DNA from: Rhodospirillales bacterium
GTDB lineage: Bacteria; Pseudomonadota; Alphaproteobacteria; Rhodospirillales; Shumkoniaceae
Length of the DNA: 61,653 nt
Assembly (NCBI GenBank): GCA_014859895.1
Contig: JACZKS010000031.1
Location: 1-61,653, forward strand
Direction: 5' to 3'
The position numbers and the translations under genes are program-made. Under the pieces are notes generated by a model. That model saw nothing but the letters and a program-made list of their open reading frames with translations, was not told the origin of the DNA and did no database searches. Below, in pieces: positions 53,546 through 60,576 of the stretch (positions within the stretch are counted from its first letter, which is position 1; each line of letters starts with the position of its first letter).

Positions 53546-55726
53546 TTGGCCCCCTCCCCCAAAACCCTGCCGCCGTTTCCCAGCCGTGAGCAGATTCTCG
53601 CCTACATCCAGGATCATCCGGGGCGGGTGACGCGGCGCGAACTGGTGCGCGCCTTCGGCCTGAATTCCTCGCAGCGCCCGCAGTTGCGGGCCATCCTCAA
53701 GGAGTTGGAGGCGGGCGGCAACATCGCGCGCGACCACGGCCGTTCCGTCCGTCCCCATGACCGGCTTCCCGCCGTCACCGTGGTCGAGATTACCGGCATC
53801 GACGAGGACGGCGACCTCCTGGGCCGGCCACTCACCGAGGTGGACAACCCCGCCCCGCCGGTCATCTACATGGCGCCCGAACGGCGCGGCCAGGCCGCAC
53901 TGGGGCCGGGCGACCGCGTTCTCGCCAAGTTGACGCGGCGGTCCGGCAACATCTACGAAGGGCGGACCATCCGGCGCATCGCCGCGAAGGCGGAAGCCGT
54001 GCTCGGCATCTTCGAGCGGGTCGGCGGCGAGGCCCGTATTCGCTCGGTCGACAAGGGAGCGCGCCACGACCTGGTGGTCGCCCCCGGTGAAACCATGGAC
54101 GCCAAGCCGGGCGATCTGGTGCGCGCCGAAGTGCTGCCGGGACGCCGGCTCGGCCTCAGCCGGGCTCGCATCGTCGAGCGTCTGACCAAGGGAAATCCGC
54201 CGCTCGGCCTGATTGCGCTCTACGACCACGAGATCCCCATCGATTTTTCCGCCGACGCCCTGGCCCAGGCCGCCGCCGCCACGGCCGCACCGCTGGGCGA
54301 GCGGGCCGATCTGCGGGATATCCCGCTGGTCACCATCGACGGCGCCGACGCGCGGGACTTCGACGACGCGGTGTGGGCCGAACCCGACCCCGATACCCGC
54401 AACCCCGGCGGCTGGCACCTGCTGGTCGCCATCGCCGACGTCGCCTGGTACGTGCGGCCCGACGACGCTCTGGACCGCAACGCCAAGCAGCGCGGCAACT
54501 CGGTTTATCTTCCCGACCGGGTGGTACCGATGCTGCCCGAGGCGCTGTCCAACGGCTGGTGCTCGCTGAAGCCCGGCGAAGACCGCCCCTGCCTAGCCGC
54601 CCACCTGTGGATCGACGCCCAGGGCCAGCCGCTTCGGCACCGTTTCGTGCGCGGCCTGATGCGCTCGGCGGCGCGGCTTACCTACGAGCAGATCCAGGCC
54701 GCCCGCGACGGCGCCCCCGATGCCGTCGCCGCGCCGCTTCTCGATTCGGTGGTCGGCCCGCTCTACGGGGCTTACCGGGCGCTGACGATCGCCCGCGAGA
54801 AACGCGGCGTTCTGGAGTTAGACCTGCCGGAACGGCGCGTCGTGCTAGACGAGGCCGGTATCGTCACCGCCGTCGAGACCCGGGCGCGCTACGACAGCCA
54901 CAAGCTGATCGAGGAGTTCATGATCGCCGCCAACGTGGCGGCAGCCGAATCGCTCAGCCGCTCGAAAGTGCCCTGCATGTACCGCATCCACGACGTGCCG
55001 AGCGAGGAACGGCTGGAAGCGCTTCGCGAGGTGCTGGAGGGATTGGGTCTCAAGCTGCCGCGCGGCCAGACGGTAAAGCCCGACCAGTTCAACCGCATCC
55101 TGGCCCGCGTCGCCGGGACCACCGAGGGGCCGCTGGTCAACGACATGATCCTGCGCACCCAGGCCCAGGCCGAGTATTCCCCCGACAACATCGGCCATTT
55201 CGGGCTGGCGCTGCACAAGTATTGTCACTTCACCTCACCCATCCGCCGCTATTCCGACCTGCTGGTCCACCGTGCACTGATCCGCCGCTTCTCGCTGGGC
55301 GAAGGCGCGCTCGAGGAAACGCCGCCGGACTTCGTCGAAGTCGGGCAACGCATTTCGGGGACCGAGCGGCGCGCCGCCGCCGCCCAGCGCGACGCGGTGG
55401 ATCGCTTCGTCGCCCAGTTCCTGGCCGGCCGCGTGGGCGCGGTGTTCGCCGGCCGGATCAGCGGAGTCAGCCGATTCGGGCTGTTCGTCAAGCTGGCTGA
55501 GACCGGGGCCGACGGTCTGATCCCCCGGCGCAATCTGCCCCGCGATACCTACATCCACGACGAGCGGCGCCAAGCCCTGCGCGGCCGACGCTCCGGCGTC
55601 GAGTTCCGGCTGGGCGACGCGGTGGAAGTGATGCTGGCCGAGGCCACGCCGATCACCGGCGGCCTTCTCCTGCACCTGATGGACGGCGGGCCGGCTAAGT
55701 CTTCCGGTCGGCATACACGAAGTTAA
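53546..55726 (+). CDS. rnr: Ribonuclease R
   Basis: A 726-residue 3'-5' exoribonuclease of the RNB family. An N-terminal winged helix (REQILAYIQDHPGRVTRRELV), cold-shock-type domains, the RNB catalytic centre IDGADARDFDDAVWAEPD near residue 268 and a C-terminal S1 domain (FAGRISGVSRFGLFVKL) are in order. The TTG at 53546, 7 bases after the topA stop, is the only start close enough to include the winged helix. It degrades structured RNA. Confidence 0.94.
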   Translation: MAPSPKTLPPFPSREQILAYIQDHPGRVTRRELVRAFGLNSSQRPQLRAILKELEAGGNIARDHGRSVRPHDRLPAVTVVEITGIDEDGDLLGRPLTEVDNPAPPVIYMAPERRGQAALGPGDRVLAKLTRRSGNIYEGRTIRRIAAKAEAVLGIFERVGGEARIRSVDKGARHDLVVAPGETMDAKPGDLVRAEVLPGRRLGLSRARIVERLTKGNPPLGLIALYDHEIPIDFSADALAQAAAATAAPLGERADLRDIPLVTIDGADARDFDDAVWAEPDPDTRNPGGWHLLVAIADVAWYVRPDDALDRNAKQRGNSVYLPDRVVPMLPEALSNGWCSLKPGEDRPCLAAHLWIDAQGQPLRHRFVRGLMRSAARLTYEQIQAARDGAPDAVAAPLLDSVVGPLYGAYRALTIAREKRGVLELDLPERRVVLDEAGIVTAVETRARYDSHKLIEEFMIAANVAAAESLSRSKVPCMYRIHDVPSEERLEALREVLEGLGLKLPRGQTVKPDQFNRILARVAGTTEGPLVNDMILRTQAQAEYSPDNIGHFGLALHKYCHFTSPIRRYSDLLVHRALIRRFSLGEGALEETPPDFVEVGQRISGTERRAAAAQRDAVDRFVAQFLAGRVGAVFAGRISGVSRFGLFVKLAETGADGLIPRRNLPRDTYIHDERRQALRGRRSGVEFRLGDAVEVMLAEATPITGGLLLHLMDGGPAKSSGRHTRS

Positions 55727-55804
55727 AAACACGTTAAAAAAGTGAGGAACACACGAAAGAAACAAGACGTGACGGAGGTCGAAAAATAGATTAACAATCC
55801 CTCC

Positions 55805-57379
55805 ATGATGGGGGGGCAGAGGTCTTTCTTCTTCCGTTGCTTCTTTGTGGCCGCCTTGACGACTGTCGGCGGCTGCATCGGTTCCGACGTGGCGTCATCG
55901 GGCGCCGATCCCTTTCCCACCCATGCCGCAGCGGAAACCTTTGCGGCCGGGTACAGCAACATTGCCAGCAAGTACATCGACTCGGTCCCCATCCGCGACC
56001 TCGCTCTTGAAGGGATGCGGGGGCTGGGCGTTCTCGACCCGGCCCTGACGGTGCGCGAGGCCGAAGGACAAATCATCCTCGCCGCCGGCGACGGCGATGT
56101 CGCGCGCTTCCCGACACCCACCGACGACAACCCCGGCGCATGGGCCGCCATCACGGTCGAGGTCTCGCGAGCAGCCCGCAGGGTGTCCACCGACCTGCGC
56201 AATGCTTCGGTCGAACAGATCTACGAGGCGGTTTTCGACGCCGCCCTGTCGAGACTCGACCCCTATTCCCGCTATGCCGGCCGCGAAGAGGCCGGCAAGA
56301 ATCGCGCCAATCGCGACGGTTTCGGCGGCATCGGCATCCGCTTCAAACTTGAAGACGGACAGGTCAGCGTCACCGACATCATGGAAGAAACACCGGCGGA
56401 AGCGGCCGGGCTGGCGGTCGGCGACCGTATCACCCACGTCGACGGTGCGCCGACGGCCGACATGTCGTTGCAGGACGTGACCGAGCGCCTGCGCGGTCCC
56501 CTGGAAACACGGGTCGGGATCACCGTTACGCGCGACGGCGCCGAGGCGCCCCTGACCTTCGCGATGAGGCGGGTCCACATCGTTCCCACCTCCGTCACCG
56601 CCACTTTCGAGGACGGCCTGCTGACCCTGACCGTACACCGGTTCAACCGGGCGACGGCGGATGTGGCGAGTCGCAAGATAGAGGCGGCGCGCCGGCTCCA
56701 CGGCGACGCCCTTGCCGGCATCATCCTCGACCTGCGCAACAACCCCGGAGGCCTTCTGAAGCAGGCTATTCGCCTTGCCGACCTGTTCCTCACGCAGGGC
56801 GAGATCCTCAAAACCCAGGGCCGCCATCCGGACAGCATGCAGTACTACGAGGCCGAGGACGGCGACGTCACCTCCGGCCTGCCGCTGGCCATCATGGTCG
56901 ATGGCCGCTCGGCATCGGCCGCCGAAATCGCCGCCGCCGCCCTCCAGGATCGTGGCCGCGCCGTCGTCATCGGCACCACCTCGTTCGGCAAGGGCACGGT
57001 GCAGACCGTCGTCCGCCTGCCCAACGACGGCGAGTTCACGCTGACCTGGTCGCGCTTCGTCATGCCGTCCGGTTACCTCCTGCATGAATTGGGCGTGCAC
57101 CCGACGGTCTGCACCAGCGGCACGTCGGCGGACGGCGCCGACCCGCTTAAGCCCATCATGGCAGCCCGCGAGGAGGCGGCCGGTATCCTCGTCGCCTGGC
57201 GCAAGGCGAGCTTCGCCGACGACGTCACACGCCAGCAACTTCGCGCCACCTGCCCGGCCGAGCGCCGCGCCGAACCCGGCGATCTCGACGTGGCGCGGCA
57301 ACTGCTCAAGGACCGTGCCCTTTACGCATGGGTACTCGCGCTTGCCAACCCGGTGGCGACGGCGGCGGCCATTCATTGA
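55805..57379 (+). CDS. S41 family C-terminal processing peptidase, lipoprotein
   Basis: A 524-residue periplasmic protease. The first 24 residues are a lipoprotein signal with lipobox TVGGC, so it is probably anchored in a membrane. A PDZ domain occupies about 165-250 (GGIGIRFKLEDGQVSVTDI). The serine-lysine dyad is Ser371 in GRSASAAEI and Lys396 in SFGKGTVQ, 25 residues apart as in E. coli Prc. Such CTPs trim envelope proteins or regulators. It follows rnr after an AT-rich 78 bp gap that may hold its promoter. Confidence 0.9.
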   Translation: MMGGQRSFFFRCFFVAALTTVGGCIGSDVASSGADPFPTHAAAETFAAGYSNIASKYIDSVPIRDLALEGMRGLGVLDPALTVREAEGQIILAAGDGDVARFPTPTDDNPGAWAAITVEVSRAARRVSTDLRNASVEQIYEAVFDAALSRLDPYSRYAGREEAGKNRANRDGFGGIGIRFKLEDGQVSVTDIMEETPAEAAGLAVGDRITHVDGAPTADMSLQDVTERLRGPLETRVGITVTRDGAEAPLTFAMRRVHIVPTSVTATFEDGLLTLTVHRFNRATADVASRKIEAARRLHGDALAGIILDLRNNPGGLLKQAIRLADLFLTQGEILKTQGRHPDSMQYYEAEDGDVTSGLPLAIMVDGRSASAAEIAAAALQDRGRAVVIGTTSFGKGTVQTVVRLPNDGEFTLTWSRFVMPSGYLLHELGVHPTVCTSGTSADGADPLKPIMAAREEAAGILVAWRKASFADDVTRQQLRATCPAERRAEPGDLDVARQLLKDRALYAWVLALANPVATAAAIH

Positions 57380-57388
57380 CGCTGGGCC

Positions 57389-57416
57389 TTGACAGGCGCG
57401 GCGCGGACTGTATGGT
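57389..57416 (+). promoter_or_regulatory. Predicted rpmG promoter
   Basis: A perfect TTGACA (57389-57394) and TATGGT (57411-57416) with a 16 bp spacer, ten bases after the S41 stop and about 46 bp before the rpmG ATG. With the terminator downstream it makes rpmG a single-gene unit. Confidence 0.6.
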
Positions 57417-57461
57417 GCGCCGCTTGAAACGCAACTTCTGAACTCGGACGGAATTGGGAAA

Positions 57462-57629
57462 ATGGCGAAGCCCAGCACCATTCTCGTGAAACTGGTCAGC
57501 TCGGCGGACACGGGCTTCTACTACGTGACCAAGAAGAATCCGCGCACCCAAACCGAGAAGCTCCAGCTCCGCAAGTACGACCCGGTGGCGCGCAAGCACG
57601 TTGTCTTCAAGGAAGGCAAGATCAAGTAG
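57462..57629 (+). CDS. rpmG: 50S ribosomal protein L33
   Basis: A 55-residue ribosomal protein, [19 protein letters not shown] to KEGKIK, with the conserved [15 protein letters not shown]. It lacks the four zinc-binding cysteines of C+ L33, so it is the zinc-independent (C-) form. Length is typical. It is flanked by its own promoter and terminator. Confidence 0.97.
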   Translation: MAKPSTILVKLVSSADTGFYYVTKKNPRTQTEKLQLRKYDPVARKHVVFKEGKIK

Positions 57630-57672
57630 CATCGCCCTCGGCTACGCGCCGCGGATTCGGTTTTAAGCCGCT

Positions 57673-57706
57673 CCGCCCCCAGTACGGGGGGCGGGTGTTT
57701 TTTTAT
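57673..57706 (+). terminator. Rho-independent terminator of rpmG
   Basis: CCGCCCCC (57673-57680) pairs with GGGGGCGG (57687-57694) around a six-base loop and is followed by GTGTTTTTTTATT. A textbook intrinsic terminator 43 bases after the rpmG stop. Confidence 0.85.
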
Positions 57707-57760
57707 TGTCCGCTGACAGCATCCGAGCGAGGGCCGCCGGCCACGCGGGCGGCAGCAGGA

Positions 57761-58729
57761 TCAGACCTGGAAAGCCCTCGATTCCCGAGGCTCGATGGTT
57801 TCGGCCTCGGCTTCCGAGCCCCTTCCTGCCGGGGTGAGCTCCTTGCGAAACAGCATGTAGCGACCGAGTTCGTCGTAGCCGAGCGCGGCCAGCCGCTCGC
57901 GCAAGCCATGCAGGTTCGGCGAGACGTGCATGAATTCCGGCTCATGGTCGTCGACATTGGTGACGATGAAGCCGCCGGACCGTAAAGCCGCATCCAGGCG
58001 CTCCAGCGCCGGCAGCGGATCATGGAGATGCTCGAATATCTCGACGGCGATCGCCACGTCCGCCGGCGGAAAGCTGGGCAGCGGATGCTCGCGCGTGCAG
58101 GCCAGCGTTTCGCAGGACAGGTTCATCCGGCGGCACAGCCAGGCGACGAAATCCAGCCGAACGGTCGGGATGTCCGCCAGGACGAGGTGCGGCTTCGCCC
58201 CCTTGTCCCGCAGCGCCAACGCCAGCGCGATCGAAGACTGCGCAACGCCACAGCCATAGTCGACGATCACCGGCGCCGGCATGGTCGCCAGCCCCCGCAC
58301 CACCGGGTGGTCGTCACCCCAGACCGGCACCGGTTGGCTGATCTGGCGCAGCAGGAAAAGCCAACTGTGAAGGGTGTAGGATTCGTAGACCTCGGCCGGC
58401 GAATCATCGGCGATGACGCTGAGCACATCCATCTGCGTCTTGCAAACCCTGCGGAATTCGGCGCCGCCATGGCCGCCGGGCAATACCTTCCACGAGGCGC
58501 GGTAGCGGCGCTCGCTGTCGGCGACCGAGATGCCGAGGCGTTCGGCATTCCAGGCGCAGAAACCCGCCTGCCACGAATTCAATTGTTCGATCCCGCTTTG
58601 GATGCGGGGATCGCGATAGGGCCTGACAAGCCTGAGGACTCGACGGCCGATCTTCCGGACCACACCGTCCTTGGCGAGGGAATGGTAAATCATGACGCTG
58701 CCCCGGGATTGTTGGCTGTCCGCCACCAT
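57761..58729 (-). CDS. Class I SAM-dependent methyltransferase
   Basis: A 322-residue protein. The N-terminal 130 residues are helical and unrecognised. The methyltransferase core begins with PAPVIVDYGCGVAQSSIALAL near residue 152, continues with an IPTVRLDFVAWL segment as the acidic motif, and VAIAVEIFEHLHDPLPAL matches the post-II 'EHLxD' motif of small-molecule methyltransferases. ATG 58729 or the in-frame ATG 58693 (MIYHSLAK) could be the start; neither has a strong ribosome site. Substrate unknown. Confidence 0.82.
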   Translation of the reverse strand: MVADSQQSRGSVMIYHSLAKDGVVRKIGRRVLRLVRPYRDPRIQSGIEQLNSWQAGFCAWNAERLGISVADSERRYRASWKVLPGGHGGAEFRRVCKTQMDVLSVIADDSPAEVYESYTLHSWLFLLRQISQPVPVWGDDHPVVRGLATMPAPVIVDYGCGVAQSSIALALALRDKGAKPHLVLADIPTVRLDFVAWLCRRMNLSCETLACTREHPLPSFPPADVAIAVEIFEHLHDPLPALERLDAALRSGGFIVTNVDDHEPEFMHVSPNLHGLRERLAALGYDELGRYMLFRKELTPAGRGSEAEAETIEPRESRAFQV

Positions 58730-58813
58730 CTCAGCGGCTCGGGATCAGGTCCTGTGAATAGTCCGTGACCATGGCAAAAAACTGCCGTCGCGACAGCAAA
58801 TGACCGGATCGGC

Positions 58814-59191
58814 TTATGCCAAAAACCGGCCGAGGGTCGCCAACAGCGAATCGATGGAAAACGGCTTGGCGAGGAAACCGTCGCACCCGGCGGCACGAAT
58901 TTCCTCCTCGTCTTCGACCATCGCGCACGCCGTTACCGCCACCACCGGAATCCCTTTCAAGGCGAGGTCGGCCTTGATGGCGCGTGTGGCATCGAGGCCC
59001 GAAACGCCGGGCAGCCGAATGTCCATGAGGATGAGATCCGGGGGATTGCGCCGAATCGCCGGCAGCGCCTCTTCGCCGTTGCGGAAGCATACCGTGCCGT
59101 AGCCTTCGGCCTGAAGGAGGTCTTCGAGCAGCTTCAGATTGAGCTCGTTATCCTCGACGATCAGAACCGTTCGGGTCATGGCACGTGGCAT
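58814..59191 (-). CDS. Single-domain response regulator, DivK-like
   Basis: A 125-residue receiver domain with no output domain. GGAGG lies eight bases before ATG 59191; alignment with DivK starts at Met5. The acidic pocket (ED at 13-14), phospho-acceptor Asp57 in LILMDIRLPGVSGLD and the switch residues PVVAVTACAM and AKPF closely follow DivK of Caulobacter, a polarity and cell-cycle messenger. No histidine kinase or PleD is adjacent, so partner and role are inferred from the family. Confidence 0.86.
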   Translation of the reverse strand: MPRAMTRTVLIVEDNELNLKLLEDLLQAEGYGTVCFRNGEEALPAIRRNPPDLILMDIRLPGVSGLDATRAIKADLALKGIPVVAVTACAMVEDEEEIRAAGCDGFLAKPFSIDSLLATLGRFLA

Positions 59192-59271
59192 CCGGTCAGC
59201 CTCCCGCCCCGCCGACGGGCCGGCCGTCGCCGATCATCCGGAACGCCACGGGTCCTGTCAAACCCCCGGGC

Positions 59272-59298
59272 AAAAAAAGAGGCCGCAACGCGCGGCCT
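59272..59298 (-). terminator. Rho-independent terminator of the 32-residue protein gene
   Basis: On the minus strand AGGCCGC-GCGTT-GCGGCCT is followed by CTTTTTTTG: a perfect 7 bp stem with T run, about 67 bases after the stop of the small gene and upstream of the DivK-like gene. It separates the two transcripts. Confidence 0.8.
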
Positions 59299-59364
59299 AG
59301 TCTGCTCTTGAGGGAAGATCGAATGGGGAATTCCGGGAAGAGGACGATGACCTCGTAAATCTGC

Positions 59365-59463
59365 TCAATTCAGCGCGACGATGAATAATTCCGTCGACGA
59401 CAGGAAGGCCATCCAGACGAGGACCAGTGAAACGGCGACTGCGAATGCCTTTGCGGTTGCCAT
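59365..59463 (-). CDS. 32-residue single-span membrane protein
   Basis: A short gene with an excellent ribosome binding site (GGGGAG, six bases before the ATG). The product starts MATAKAFAVAVSLVLV and is one hydrophobic helix with a short polar start and a C terminus FIVALN. It lies alone between the CRP-type regulator and a strong terminator, and an exact CRP-type half-site pair lies 84 bp upstream. I do not recognise the family. Small membrane peptides of this kind often modulate a larger transporter, kinase or cytochrome complex; none is adjacent. That it is a gene is supported by promoter, ribosome site and terminator together. Confidence 0.6.
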   Translation of the reverse strand: MATAKAFAVAVSLVLVWMAFLSSTELFIVALN

Positions 59464-59546
59464 GGCTTCTCCCCTTTCGGTCTTCCGACCGGCCACACGA
59501 CCGGACCGTCAGTGTCGATAGGATGACGCAAGACACCCGCCCTGCA

Positions 59547-59562
59547 TGTGACGCCAGTCACA
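59547..59562. promoter_or_regulatory. CRP-type binding site
   Basis: TGTGA-CGCCAG-TCACA: both half-sites match the E. coli CRP consensus exactly with the normal 6 bp spacing. It lies between the CRP-like regulator and the 32-residue protein gene, 84 bp upstream of the latter's ATG, a typical activator position. Confidence 0.65.
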
Positions 59563-59637
59563 GGCCCCGACAAAATCTCCGGCAGCGCCGAACGGCGCGA
59601 CAACCTTGCGATGATGGGAATCGATGCCGCCGGCCCG

Positions 59638-60372
59638 TCAAAGGCCGCGGACTTCCTCGACCATTTCCTCGAGGCGCTCGACGTCGCGGATGACCAGCGA
59701 GTCGCGGGTCCGCTCGAGGATTCCCTGTCGGGTAAGGTCGCTGAGCACGCGCGCCACCGTTTCGCGCGTCGTACTGACCCGGCTGGCGATGTCCGAATGC
59801 ACCGGAATCGGCGTGATGACGGCGGTGTTGTCGGCGGTGTTGTCGTCCTTCACGGTATCACGGGCCTGACGCAGCAGTTCGGCCTGTACCCGGTTGTTGG
59901 CGGCCAGCGTGCTGAGGTCCATGATGCGTTCGGTCGAGGCGCGCACCATCCGGGCCAGCCGCTTCATCACGCGAACCGCGATCGAGGGATACTTTTCCAG
60001 CGCCTCGATGAAATGTCGCTGCGGCAGGGCGACGATCAGGCTGTCCTCGACGGCCAGCACGGCAGCCGATCGGGGCTGGCTGTCGATCGCCGCCAGTTCG
60101 CCGAAATGGCCGCCCGCCCCGATGTCGTCGAGCGTGATCTCGCGTCCCGACATCGAATAGTTGACGATCCGGACACGGCCGCGGACGACGAAAAAGACAT
60201 CCCGGGTGTCGGCCTGGCGATCGAAAACCTGCGTGCCCGCCCGGAAGGTCTTGAATCGGCAAAGTTCCTCGATCTCCACCAGTTCATGTGGCAGAAGATC
60301 CTTCAATAAATCCACGCCTTTGAGAAGCTTCGGGCCCGGTTCTGCCAGAAGCGTCTGCGTGTCGCCGACCAT
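59638..60372 (-). CDS. Crp/Fnr family transcription regulator
   Basis: A 244-residue regulator. The cyclic-nucleotide-binding barrel (about 20-135) retains Glu92 in GHFGELAAID and Arg101-Ser102, the cAMP-phosphate contacts of E. coli CRP; no Fe-S cysteine cluster is present, so it is not Fnr. A dimerisation helix follows, then a winged helix whose recognition helix TTRETVAR (201-208) keeps Arg203, Glu204 and Arg208, equal to CRP Arg180, Glu181 and Arg185. It should therefore read TGTGA sites, one of which lies just downstream. An unusual acidic Asn/Asp stretch (KDDNTADN) sits before the DNA-binding domain. Confidence 0.92.
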   Translation of the reverse strand: MVGDTQTLLAEPGPKLLKGVDLLKDLLPHELVEIEELCRFKTFRAGTQVFDRQADTRDVFFVVRGRVRIVNYSMSGREITLDDIGAGGHFGELAAIDSQPRSAAVLAVEDSLIVALPQRHFIEALEKYPSIAVRVMKRLARMVRASTERIMDLSTLAANNRVQAELLRQARDTVKDDNTADNTAVITPIPVHSDIASRVSTTRETVARVLSDLTRQGILERTRDSLVIRDVERLEEMVEEVRGL

Positions 60373-60576
60373 CCATCCTCCAGGCCATTAAGGCCGGACC
60401 CCTCGTGTGCGTACCCATTTGTGCGGGAGGCGCGTCACCAAGTATGGCATCCATTTTAACCATTGGAACAGCAAAAAAAGTGCGAGGTTAACCCTTGGAG
60501 AACCGCGGGCAGCCACGGAACCCACTACCGGTCATCCCTTTCCCGATCGGTAGGCGGTCGCCATATTAGGGGCGCC

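Noticed and set aside
51469-53562. A 697-codon open frame antisense to topA
   Set aside because: It mirrors the topA coding frame in GC-rich DNA; the translation has no domain, is rich in Gly, Ala, Arg and His, and topA is certain.
60373-60576. Second CRP site in the Crp-ChaN intergenic region
   Set aside because: No TGTGA-N6-TCACA match; only a GGTTAACC palindrome and scattered half-sites.
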